Assembly: GCA_964542475.1 (NCBI GenBank)
Contig: CAZIUL010000110.1
Span: 1-6,544, forward strand
DNA length: 6,544 bases
Reading direction: 5' to 3'
From: CAZIUL01 sp964542475
GTDB lineage: Bacteria > Planctomycetota > B15-G4 > CAYZWU01
In this document: positions 1-6,490 of the stretch, one piece after another
Numbering within the stretch: the first letter of the stretch is position 1
Layout: each line of letters starts with the position of its first letter
Translations under genes and position numbers: made by a program
Notes under the pieces: model-generated
Told to the model about the DNA's origin: nothing
The model's database searches: none
What the model saw: only the letters and a program-made list of their open reading frames with translations

Positions 1-69
1 TTGAACAATGGAGGGCGCCGCTCCGCCGGCGCCGTAAACCAAGAGGCGGCAAGAGACTGCCGCCCTCCA
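1..69 (-). repeat. Structured palindromic intergenic repeat, copy A
   Basis: This is a compact unit with three nested inverted repeats. The outer arms TGGAGGGC (9-16) and GCCCTCCA (62-69) are perfect complements. They enclose hairpin GGCGCCG/CGGCGCC (14-20 with 27-33, six-base loop) and hairpin GGCGGCA/TGCCGCC (45-51 with 58-64, six-base loop). The first hairpin's left arm overlaps the outer arm by three bases, so the two folds partly compete. The unit continues outward to TTGAACAA at 1-8. Read on the minus strand, its first 29 bases (69 down to 41) are identical to 6491-6519, and its last 14 (14 down to 1) are identical to 6457-6470, so it belongs to a dispersed family. It lies just downstream of the sulfatase stop and could end or stabilise that transcript, but it has no T-run. 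Function is unknown; the repeat identity is directly visible. Confidence 0.85.
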
Positions 70-98
70 CGAGCAGTAACCTGCGCTGTGGCGGCCTT

Positions 99-1496
99 TC
101 AGTATCCAAGCGCTTCCAGCTCTTCCACCATCCCCGGTGTGATTTCAGGCAGGTTTTCTTCCCCTTCTGCCCCGCGAAGACCTTTTTGCAGCTTCACGCG
201 CAATGCTTCTGCGAGCACCTTCTCACTATCCTTCATGGTCCCGGAAAGGTTCCGGCTTTCCAGTGGATCGTTTCCGATATCGTAAAGCTCTGTCCCGCTC
301 TCCCTGTTGATGAGCTTGATGTCATTTAAAAAGACAGCCTGGCAATTCGGATATTCGCTCAAGCGGAACCTCTCACCCGTCAATGCCTTTCCCCGGAAAA
401 GGGGAGCAAGGCTGACCCCGCGAACAGGAACCTGCAACGGGACGGACACCAGGTCCAGCACAGTGGGAAAGATGTCCACCAGCATGACAGGCGTATCGAT
501 CTCCTTGCATGAAGGCTCTTCTCCAGGCAGGCGGATGAGCAGGGGTACATGAAGGATGCTCTGGTAGAGCTCGTTGTGGGTTATGATCCCGTGATTCCCC
601 AGCGCCTCCCCGTGATCCGCGGTAATTACCACTGCCGTGTTTCCCAAAAAATCGCGGAGCCCGTTTTCGAACAGCGCGGACAGGGCATGATCCGTGTAAA
701 GAACCTCCTGGTCATATCTGATGATCAGCCTATGCAGATCACCGTCGGTGAGAGGATACCGCTTGGAGCGTTTTTCATCGAAGCGGTAATGTTTCGTCTC
801 ACCCTCCTCCTGGGGCTCCTCTTCTGAAAAGAAGGAACCGAACGAGGGAGGCACCTTGTATGGATGGTGCGGGTCCAGGTAATGAAGCCAAAGGAAAAAA
901 GGCTTGTCCTTGTCAGTCCTCTTCTGCAGCCATGCCACGGCCAGGTCCGTAACCTCTTTGGCGACTCTTCTCTTCGCCTTTGTGGACTGCCCGCGAACAT
1001 CTATGGAATCAAAGGTCTCGAACCCAAGCTGGATGCCTGTTATTTCCGAGGATTGAATGGAAGAGGTTATGGCATGCGTATCATAACCGCTCTCTCCCAG
1101 CACCTGGGCGAGGGTCGTGTTTTTTTTTCTTAAAAAAATGAACGGGCCGTTCTGTGTCAAGATGCCGTCCGTGTATGGATAAAGGCCTGTCATGAGCGAT
1201 GACAGGGACTGAGGGGTTGTCCCGCACTGGGACACGGCATCCTTGAAAAACAGGCATTCCGAAGCCAGCGTCCGCAGAAAAGGCGAAGTGTCCCTTTCGT
1301 ACCCGTAGGGAGTCAAGTGGTTCGCGCACAGGGTGTCTATGGTAATCAGCACCAGGCTGGGTTGCTCACGGCGCCCGGGACACGCTGTAAAAGAAAAGAA
1401 CAAGAGGAGGGCGCATGAAAAAACAGCACTCGCCGTTTTTGTGCAACCTCTCCTCGCGTTGCAAAGCGAATTCGAGTTTACAGAATCTGATAACAT
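99..1496 (-). CDS. Sulfatase-family (alkaline phosphatase superfamily) lipoprotein
   Basis: Predicted hydrolase of sulfate or phosphate esters, probably lipid-anchored outside the cytoplasm. Numbering is from the ATG at 1496 (465 residues). A basic region (ARR) and hydrophobic core lead to a lipobox-like FTAC with Cys39; Phe at -3 is less usual. The sulfatase core begins VLITIDT (metal-ligand candidate Asp54), continues with PYGYERDTSPF and SLMTGLYP, then HYLDPHHPY (about 205-213) and TADHGEALGNHG (Asp294, His295, His302). The C-terminus has the typical ELYDIGNDP and ends in EALGY. The nucleophile region reads CGTTPQS (91-97) instead of Cys/Ser-x-Pro-x-Arg, so formylglycine activation is doubtful; Thr94 or Thr93 may take that position. 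The frame is open to an ATG at 1571 (490 residues, weak AAGG upstream), but that would put about 50 residues before the hydrophobic core and would start upstream of a TATAAT box at 1543-1548. The substrate cannot be told. Family assignment is secure; activity and start are not. Confidence 0.9.
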   Translation of the reverse strand: MLSDSVNSNSLCNARRGCTKTASAVFSCALLLFFSFTACPGRREQPSLVLITIDTLCANHLTPYGYERDTSPFLRTLASECLFFKDAVSQCGTTPQSLSSLMTGLYPYTDGILTQNGPFIFLRKKNTTLAQVLGESGYDTHAITSSIQSSEITGIQLGFETFDSIDVRGQSTKAKRRVAKEVTDLAVAWLQKRTDKDKPFFLWLHYLDPHHPYKVPPSFGSFFSEEEPQEEGETKHYRFDEKRSKRYPLTDGDLHRLIIRYDQEVLYTDHALSALFENGLRDFLGNTAVVITADHGEALGNHGIITHNELYQSILHVPLLIRLPGEEPSCKEIDTPVMLVDIFPTVLDLVSVPLQVPVRGVSLAPLFRGKALTGERFRLSEYPNCQAVFLNDIKLINRESGTELYDIGNDPLESRNLSGTMKDSEKVLAEALRVKLQKGLRGAEGEENLPEITPGMVEELEALGY

Positions 1497-1542
1497 TTTA
1501 CCCGACAGGGCTTGTTTCCCATGGAAAAGATGTGAAGTGAAC

Positions 1543-1550
1543 ATTATACT
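1543..1550. promoter_or_regulatory. Overlapping back-to-back -10-like boxes between sulfatase gene and purF
   Basis: On the minus strand 1548-1543 reads TATAAT, a perfect sigma-70-type -10. On the plus strand 1545-1550 reads TATACT, a five-of-six match. If used, the minus box would start transcription near 1536, about 40 bases before the ATG at 1496. The plus box would start near 1557, giving purF a leader of about 80 bases. No good -35 hexamer is visible at 16-18 bases on either strand, so both are tentative. The overlap would make the two promoters mutually exclusive. Confidence 0.3.
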
Positions 1551-1637
1551 CCCGTTTTGTTTGAGCTTCATTTTTCGACCTTGCGATTAAACACACCCCA
1601 CCGATCTGCCGGGGGTTCTTTTAATGGTAACAGGTTC

Positions 1638-3083
1638 ATGTGCGGCATAACAGGAATCATAAACCAGGGCAATGACCAGGTCTTCGGAGACCTCTACCGC
1701 GGCATGCACGCCATCCAGCACCGCGGCCAGGATGCCGCCGGAATCCTGACCTTTTCCAACCGTTTCCACCTGGTCAAGGGGCGCGGGCTGGTGCGCGATG
1801 TTTTCGGTGCCGACGATGCAAGGGTTCTCACGGGAAACATGGGAATCGGGCACGTGCGCTACCCCACGACGGGTAAGGGGTCGTGGGAGGATGTACAGCC
1901 GTTCTGGACCAGCACGCCATACGGAATAGGAATGGCGCACAACGGCAATCTCACCAATTTTCATTCACTCAAGGAGCACTTTCGCAAGGTCTACAGGAGC
2001 CATATCAACTCGGACTGCGACGTGGAGGGCCTGCTCTGCCTGCTGGGTGACGAACTGTTGAACCAGAACGGCGAAAGCCTGAAACCCGGCAATGTGTTCG
2101 ATGCGATCGAAGGGGTTTTCAACCGGGCGAACGGCGCCTACTCGGTCATCGGCATGATCGCGGGCCGCGGTATGTTCGCTTTCCGCGATCCGCACGGCAT
2201 CAAGCCGCTCATCATGGGATTCCGCCGGGGAGCCTCCGGTAAATCCTGCTGCTTCGCATCGGAGAGCGTGGTTATAGACATGCTCGACTACCACGACACC
2301 AGCGACCTCAGTCCGGGAGAAGCGGTGTTCATCGAACCCGACTGCACTGTACACAGGAAGGTCATCTCTCCGAAGCTGCACACCCCGTGCATCTTCGAGT
2401 GGGTCTACTTTGCCCGGCCTGACTCTTTCATCGACAAGGTATCGGTCTACAAGACGCGAAAGAGGCTCGGCGAAAAGCTGGCCCGAAGCTGGAAACAATC
2501 CGCCCCCCCCGTTGACGTGGTCGTTCCGGTTCCCGAGTCCGCCACCACAGCAGCCCTTTCAATGGCAAACGCCCTGGATGTGCCCTACCGGGAAGCCCTG
2601 GTCAAGAACCGCTACATCGGCAGGACGTTCATCATGCCGAGGGACTCGAACCGCCCCGACTCGGTTCGAATGAAACTGAACCCGATCCAGATCGAATTCG
2701 AGGGCAAGGACGTGCTGCTTCTGGACGACTCGATCGTGCGCGGCAACACCTCCAAAAACATCATCGCCATTGCAAGAAAGGCGGGCGCAAAAAAGGTCCA
2801 CATGGCATCCTATTCGCCGCCGCTCGAACATCCCTGCGTGTACGGCATCGACATGTCCACCAACAAGGAGTTCGTGGCAAGGGGCAAGGATGTGGACGGG
2901 ATAGCACGGACCATCGGAGCCGACCATCTTCTGTACCAGGAGATTGACGACCTCGAAGCCGCTGCCACGGAAGGCAACCCTGATGTGAAGAACTTCTGCA
3001 CCGCCTGCTTTACGGGCGAGTACCCCACGGGAGATGTCACACCGGATCTGCTGCGCCGGATCGAAGCGGAAAGGGAAGCCTGA
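1638..3083 (+). CDS. purF: Amidophosphoribosyltransferase (glutamine PRPP amidotransferase), Fe-S type
   Basis: Catalyses the first committed step of de novo purine synthesis in the cytoplasm: PRPP plus glutamine gives 5-phosphoribosylamine. It has 481 residues, close to the usual 470-505. The N-terminal class II glutaminase (about 2-235) starts MCGITGI, so Cys2 becomes the N-terminal nucleophile after Met removal. It also shows HRGQDAAG (28-35), GHVRYPTTG (71-79) and AHNGNLTN (100-107). The phosphoribosyltransferase half carries the PRPP loop VLLLDDSIVRGNTS (359-372). Four cysteines, in HTPCIFEW (Cys251), EHPCVYGID (Cys400) and FCTACF (Cys454, Cys457), match the pattern of the Bacillus subtilis 4Fe-4S enzyme. 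The start at 1638 is chosen because Cys must follow Met; its Shine-Dalgarno is weak (AGG at 1632-1634). The frame stays open upstream to a TTG at 1557, which would add a 27-residue extension without a good binding site. No other pur gene is adjacent. Confidence 0.97.
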   Translation: MCGITGIINQGNDQVFGDLYRGMHAIQHRGQDAAGILTFSNRFHLVKGRGLVRDVFGADDARVLTGNMGIGHVRYPTTGKGSWEDVQPFWTSTPYGIGMAHNGNLTNFHSLKEHFRKVYRSHINSDCDVEGLLCLLGDELLNQNGESLKPGNVFDAIEGVFNRANGAYSVIGMIAGRGMFAFRDPHGIKPLIMGFRRGASGKSCCFASESVVIDMLDYHDTSDLSPGEAVFIEPDCTVHRKVISPKLHTPCIFEWVYFARPDSFIDKVSVYKTRKRLGEKLARSWKQSAPPVDVVVPVPESATTAALSMANALDVPYREALVKNRYIGRTFIMPRDSNRPDSVRMKLNPIQIEFEGKDVLLLDDSIVRGNTSKNIIAIARKAGAKKVHMASYSPPLEHPCVYGIDMSTNKEFVARGKDVDGIARTIGADHLLYQEIDDLEAAATEGNPDVKNFCTACFTGEYPTGDVTPDLLRRIEAEREA

Positions 3084-3114
3084 GTTGAAAAATGAACGTC
3101 GCTCATTTCTCTTT

Positions 3115-3138
3115 ACCCTAACTTTGCAAAGTTAGGGT
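3115..3138 (+). terminator. Perfect 24-bp palindrome after purF (terminator or operator)
   Basis: ACCCTAACTTTG followed directly by its exact complement CAAAGTTAGGGT gives a 24-bp perfect palindrome 31 bases after the purF stop. As RNA it would form a stem of about 10 bp with a four-base TGCA loop. A short TTT run overlaps its end, and a run of seven T lies at 3149-3155, ten bases further on, so it is not a textbook intrinsic terminator. The perfect dyad symmetry fits a binding site for a dimeric regulator equally well, perhaps of the downstream protease gene. A terminator for purF is the simplest reading. Confidence 0.5.
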
Positions 3139-3236
3139 TTACTCCACGTTTTTTTCAGGCAAAATAGAACCTTTATTTCTCAATCCCAGTTACAAAGGCT
3201 TTTATCCGGGCACCCTGGTTACAGCATTTTTTTCAC

Positions 3237-3242
3237 AGGAGG
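3237..3242 (+). promoter_or_regulatory. Strong Shine-Dalgarno of the subtilase gene
   Basis: AGGAGG lies five bases before the ATG at 3248. It fixes that start, which is also supported by the signal peptide beginning there. It is the clearest ribosome binding site in the window; those of purF and the sulfatase gene are weak. I could not identify a convincing -10/-35 pair in 3084-3236. Confidence 0.85.
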
Positions 3243-3247
3243 AATTC

Positions 3248-6200
3248 ATGTACCGTTTCGTATTCACAGCACTGCTTGTTGTTTTGTTTGCAGCTTCCGC
3301 CCTGACCCTTCCTGTTCAGGATGAAGGGCAATGGGACGTTTTGACGGTACAGGAAATGGGCGTTGACCGCTTCCGTGCGGATTACCCCGATTTCAACGGC
3401 AAAGGCGTTGTGGTCGCGGTCTTGGACACAGGAGTGGACATGGGCGTGGACGGATTGAAAACGCTCCCGGACGGCGAAGTGAAGGTGGTTGACTGCCGCG
3501 ACTTCACAGGCGAAGGCGATCATTTCTGGGAAGAGGGCGACATGGTCCCGGACGGGAAAAACGGGTTCAAGCTCGTTGATTCGGAGGGCCGCGAGTTCAA
3601 GAACTTCGAAAAGTTAGCAATCTGCGCGGAGCCCGAACGCTACTACATGACCTTCATCGAGGAATCCAGGTTCAGCGACACCTCGGTAAAGGACCTGAAC
3701 TCGGACGGCGACAGCAACGACACGTTCGGCGTGCTGATCTTCACCGCAAGGGAGGAGTGCAAGTGCGCGGAAGAAGGCGTTGGCGAAGATGAGGGCGAGT
3801 GCGAACATGCTGAAGAAGGTGAATGCGAGCATGAAGGCGAGGGCAAGCACGAAGATGAAGGTGAAGGTGAAGAAGAGCATGAGTGCGAGTGCGCTGAAAA
3901 AGGCGACCTCATCTACTATGCCGTGGTTGACATCAACGGCGACGGCAACCTCGAAGACGGCGTGTGCTTGACCGACTACTGGCGCAAGCACCAGACCTTT
4001 GTCCTGAAAGGCAAAAAAGGCGCGCGAAAAATGCTCACAATGGCCTTGAACTTCTACCCGGAAGAAAAACGCCTTTCCATCCACTTCGATGACGGCGGAC
4101 ACGGGACCCATGTGGCTGGAATCGCCGCCGGATACTCCATACACGGCCAGGAAGGGTACAACGGTTTGGCGCCCGGGGCGCGTGTGATAAGCCTCAAAAT
4201 AGGCAACAACCGCTATGCAGGCGGATCCACAGTGACGGAAAGCGTGAAAAAAGCGCTCGACTACGGTGTGAAGTACTCCAAGGATAACAAGGTGCCGGTT
4301 GTCTTCAACATGAGCTTCGGCATCGGTTCGGAAAGGGAAGGCGACAGCGCCATTGACAAGTACGTTGACGACATCCTGTGGAAAAACCCGGGCGTTGTTT
4401 TCGTGACCTCCGCGGGCAACGAGGGGCCGGGCTTGTCCTCGGTCGGAACGCCGGCCGCATCCGTGCGAGCGATCTCGGTTGGAGCCATGCTCTGCCCCGC
4501 GGCCGCGGCTGCCCAGTACGCGTGCAACATCGATCGCGAGGTCGCGTTCTCGTTCTCATCGCGCGGCGGCGACACGTTCAAGCCCGACATCATGGCGCCC
4601 GGATCAGCGGCATCCACCGTGCCTCTCTGGGGAGGCGGCGACCACATGAACGGGACATCCATGGCATCGCCTGCAGCAGCCGGAGCGATCGCGCTGGTGG
4701 TGGACGGCCTCGTGCGCCACGACCCGCCGTTTACCATCGACAATGCCTTGATCCACCGTGCGGTCAAGAACACCGGGCGCGATATGGAGGGGCTGAGCGT
4801 GCTAGACGAGGGCGGGGGTGCAATCGATGTGCCCGCAGCGTACGACCATGCCTTGTTTCTCTGCGAAACAGAAGAGGCAAAAAAGCTGAGGGAGTACAGG
4901 ATCAACAACAACGGGCCTGCACCCGGAAAAGGTGTGTCCTACTGGCGCATTAGCCCATGTATCCCGAGAAAGACCGAGGTCATGGGGTTCTCCGTCAGCG
5001 CAGGCTTCCCGGCGAAGATGACGGACGAGGACAAGGCACGGTTCTACAGGGCGTTCGATCTGAAGCCGGATGTGGAGTGGCTCTCGCTCACGAAACCGAT
5101 GGCTTACCTCAAGGGAAGCTTGTCCGCAAGCGTGGGTATCATGGCCGACATCGCGGGAAAGGCGCCCGGGCTCTACACCGGCAAGGTGACAGCGACCCGC
5201 AAAAGCAACGACACCATAAACGGCGCCCCGGTTCACGAGTTCGATATAGTCGTCTCCGTGCTCGTCCCTCACAGGGTGAACACTGAAAACCGCGGCCGGA
5301 TCAAAACAGTCGGCGAGCTCGAGCCCGGATGCTTGGACCGCGTCTTTGTTGAAGCGCCGTATGGCACAACCTCGATCACAACCGAGCTGCGCATGATCGA
5401 CGGCAACAAAGCCTCTTCCATCAGCGCGGCGATCCATGATCCGGAAGGCGTTGGTCGCGGCGGAGTGAGACCGGTTTCCGAGCGAGGCAGCACCGAAGCA
5501 AAAGGCACAATCCGCGGAACATATGTGGTGCCCGGCACCTGGGAGATCGTGGTGAACTCCTCGATCCGGAGCAGGGCAAAGGCGAAATACGACCTGCGGG
5601 TAACTTTTTCAGGAGCGGAAATCGGCGAGCCGATAGCTTTCGCGGAAGAGTCGGACCTGACAAAACAGCGGATTCTCGTTCCGGTGCGCTGCACGCAGGC
5701 ATTGCCGCTGGACGGCACCGTGTCCGGAAGAATCGACGGCTTTGTAAAAAAAGAAGTCATCACCGTAAAGGATACGGATAAGTTCACGCGAACGGTAAGA
5801 CTGGACAACACGGCTGCAAGAGCATCATGGACCCTTGACTTCGACCGCGACACCTACGCTCTTTTCACGGATTGCGTTTTCCGCATCGAGGATCCAGAGA
5901 CCGACAAGGTGATCCGGAACTCGGGCCTGGGCCAGCGATCAGGCGCTGTCAGCCTGAACATCAGCAGCAATCAAGCGGAGCCAAAGGAGTACAGGATAGT
6001 TGTGCTGCCCGGATTCAGCCTGAAAAAGGATTTGAAGAGGTGGCGCTTCACTCTCACGGAAAAGCTCACCTGGAAATCAGGCGCCTTGAATCTGGAAGCG
6101 GTCGCACCAAAGGGCGGCAAAATAAACATCATGCCCGGAGGCTGGGCTGATGTCGAGTTCCGCATGCCGGGAACGCTTCCCGCGGTGCCTGAAGGGTATG

Positions 6201-6268
6201 CCCTGCACGGTGTGCTGGATGTCACAGGAAAGGACGGGCTGATCCTGCGAAAAGATGTCGAGATGTAG
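3248..6268 (+). CDS. Secreted subtilisin-family (S8) serine protease, tripeptidyl peptidase II-like
   Basis: A 1006-residue predicted extracytoplasmic protease. Residues 1 to about 18 form a signal peptide (MYRF, hydrophobic core, AASA), cleaved near 17-20. The subtilase triad is clear: Asp60 in VAVLDTGVD, His285 in GGHGTHVAG, Ser471 in MNGTSMASP, with oxyanion Asn391 in TSAGNEGP. About 225 residues separate Asp and His, against about 220 in eukaryotic tripeptidyl peptidase II. The matching motifs VVDCRDFTGEGD, GLAPGARVISLKIG and GTPAA also point to that family. The insert holds two DxNxDG loops (149-158, 228-237) around a Cys/His/Glu-rich stretch (169-216). Residues from about 540 to 1006 lack motifs I recognise and look beta-rich, like the sandwich region of the family. 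Both N-terminus-binding glutamates of human tripeptidyl peptidase II appear replaced, so endopeptidase activity is as likely as tripeptide release. The gene is probably monocistronic, 164 bases after purF. Confidence 0.94.
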   Translation: MYRFVFTALLVVLFAASALTLPVQDEGQWDVLTVQEMGVDRFRADYPDFNGKGVVVAVLDTGVDMGVDGLKTLPDGEVKVVDCRDFTGEGDHFWEEGDMVPDGKNGFKLVDSEGREFKNFEKLAICAEPERYYMTFIEESRFSDTSVKDLNSDGDSNDTFGVLIFTAREECKCAEEGVGEDEGECEHAEEGECEHEGEGKHEDEGEGEEEHECECAEKGDLIYYAVVDINGDGNLEDGVCLTDYWRKHQTFVLKGKKGARKMLTMALNFYPEEKRLSIHFDDGGHGTHVAGIAAGYSIHGQEGYNGLAPGARVISLKIGNNRYAGGSTVTESVKKALDYGVKYSKDNKVPVVFNMSFGIGSEREGDSAIDKYVDDILWKNPGVVFVTSAGNEGPGLSSVGTPAASVRAISVGAMLCPAAAAAQYACNIDREVAFSFSSRGGDTFKPDIMAPGSAASTVPLWGGGDHMNGTSMASPAAAGAIALVVDGLVRHDPPFTIDNALIHRAVKNTGRDMEGLSVLDEGGGAIDVPAAYDHALFLCETEEAKKLREYRINNNGPAPGKGVSYWRISPCIPRKTEVMGFSVSAGFPAKMTDEDKARFYRAFDLKPDVEWLSLTKPMAYLKGSLSASVGIMADIAGKAPGLYTGKVTATRKSNDTINGAPVHEFDIVVSVLVPHRVNTENRGRIKTVGELEPGCLDRVFVEAPYGTTSITTELRMIDGNKASSISAAIHDPEGVGRGGVRPVSERGSTEAKGTIRGTYVVPGTWEIVVNSSIRSRAKAKYDLRVTFSGAEIGEPIAFAEESDLTKQRILVPVRCTQALPLDGTVSGRIDGFVKKEVITVKDTDKFTRTVRLDNTAARASWTLDFDRDTYALFTDCVFRIEDPETDKVIRNSGLGQRSGAVSLNISSNQAEPKEYRIVVLPGFSLKKDLKRWRFTLTEKLTWKSGALNLEAVAPKGGKINIMPGGWADVEFRMPGTLPAVPEGYALHGVLDVTGKDGLILRKDVEM
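3752..3895 (+). repeat. Low-complexity Glu/Gly/Cys/His-coding tract inside the subtilase gene
   Basis: This tract encodes residues 169-216. It is built from imperfect GAR/GGY/TGY/CAY codon runs such as GECEHAEE, GECEHEGEG and EEHECECAE. It contains six cysteines (171, 173, 185, 193, 213, 215) and four histidines (187, 195, 201, 211) in a strongly acidic setting. At DNA level the GAAGGTGAAGGTGAAGAA run resembles a slippage-prone microsatellite. The reading frame is kept throughout. It is probably an expanded surface loop, with metal binding as one possible role. Confidence 0.8.
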
Positions 6269-6358
6269 GCACAGGTTTAGGATCGTCTCCTGGCATGAAA
6301 CGAAGCCACAGCGCAGTTTACGGTGCCGCAGCAGGAGAGAATGAAATAGGCGGGTTAG

Positions 6359-6404
6359 GGAAGCTGTTTTCCTGAAACCGGCTTGGTTTGGAGGGACAGC
6401 TTCC
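6359..6404 (+). terminator. Extended hairpin downstream of the subtilase gene
   Basis: GGAAGCTGT (6359-6367) and ACAGCTTCC (6396-6404) are perfect 9-bp complements. Inside them TCC/GGA (6370-6372 with 6390-6392) and AAACC/GGTTT (6375-6379 with 6385-6389) continue the stem around a five-base GGCTT loop, with small bulges. It sits 90 bases after the stop codon and could end or protect the transcript, but no T-run follows. Its right arm overlaps the start of repeat copy B. Confidence 0.4.
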
Positions 6405-6470
6405 ACGCCGTCCTCATTCGGTGTAGGTTCGTTTACGGCGCCGACGGAGCAGCTGACCTCCATTGTTCAA
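6389..6470 (+). repeat. Palindromic intergenic repeat, mosaic copy B
   Basis: The outer arms TGGAGG (6389-6394) and CCTCCA (6457-6462) are complementary, followed by the same TTGTTCAA tail as copy A. The right half (6428-6454) matches copy C at 26 of 27 bases and copy A at about 23 of 27. The left half differs: instead of the GGCGGCA hairpin it has GGACAGC/GCCGTCC (one mismatch, a G-U wobble if transcribed from the other strand). This suggests exchangeable hairpin modules within shared ends. Confidence 0.7.
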
Positions 6471-6490
6471 GCGGTATGTGCTGTTTCATC

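Noticed and set aside
1..285. Plus-strand open frame of 94 codons at the left end
   Set aside because: It runs through the palindromic repeat and then antisense to the sulfatase 3' end. It has no recognisable domain and its start lies in the repeat tail.
1415..1540. Small plus-strand ORF (41 codons, MKKQHSPF...) with AGAGGAGG four bases before its ATG
   Set aside because: It is fully antisense to the sulfatase signal region. It has no hydrophobic or other recognisable feature, so the binding-site match is probably chance. Conservation would be needed to revive it.
1571..1637. Purine riboswitch or PurR-box upstream of purF
   Set aside because: The leader is too short and shows neither the three-way junction motifs of a purine riboswitch nor a recognisable Pur box.
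1965..2498. Long minus-strand open frame opposite purF
   Set aside because: The opposite strand encodes a clear PurF. This frame is a shadow of its codon bias and shows no domain or start signal.
3614..4144. Minus-strand frame with hydrophobic, Phe/Ala/Leu-rich repeats opposite the protease insert
   Set aside because: The apparent membrane-like segments are the complement of the Glu/Gly/Cys/His codon tract, so this is a composition artefact.
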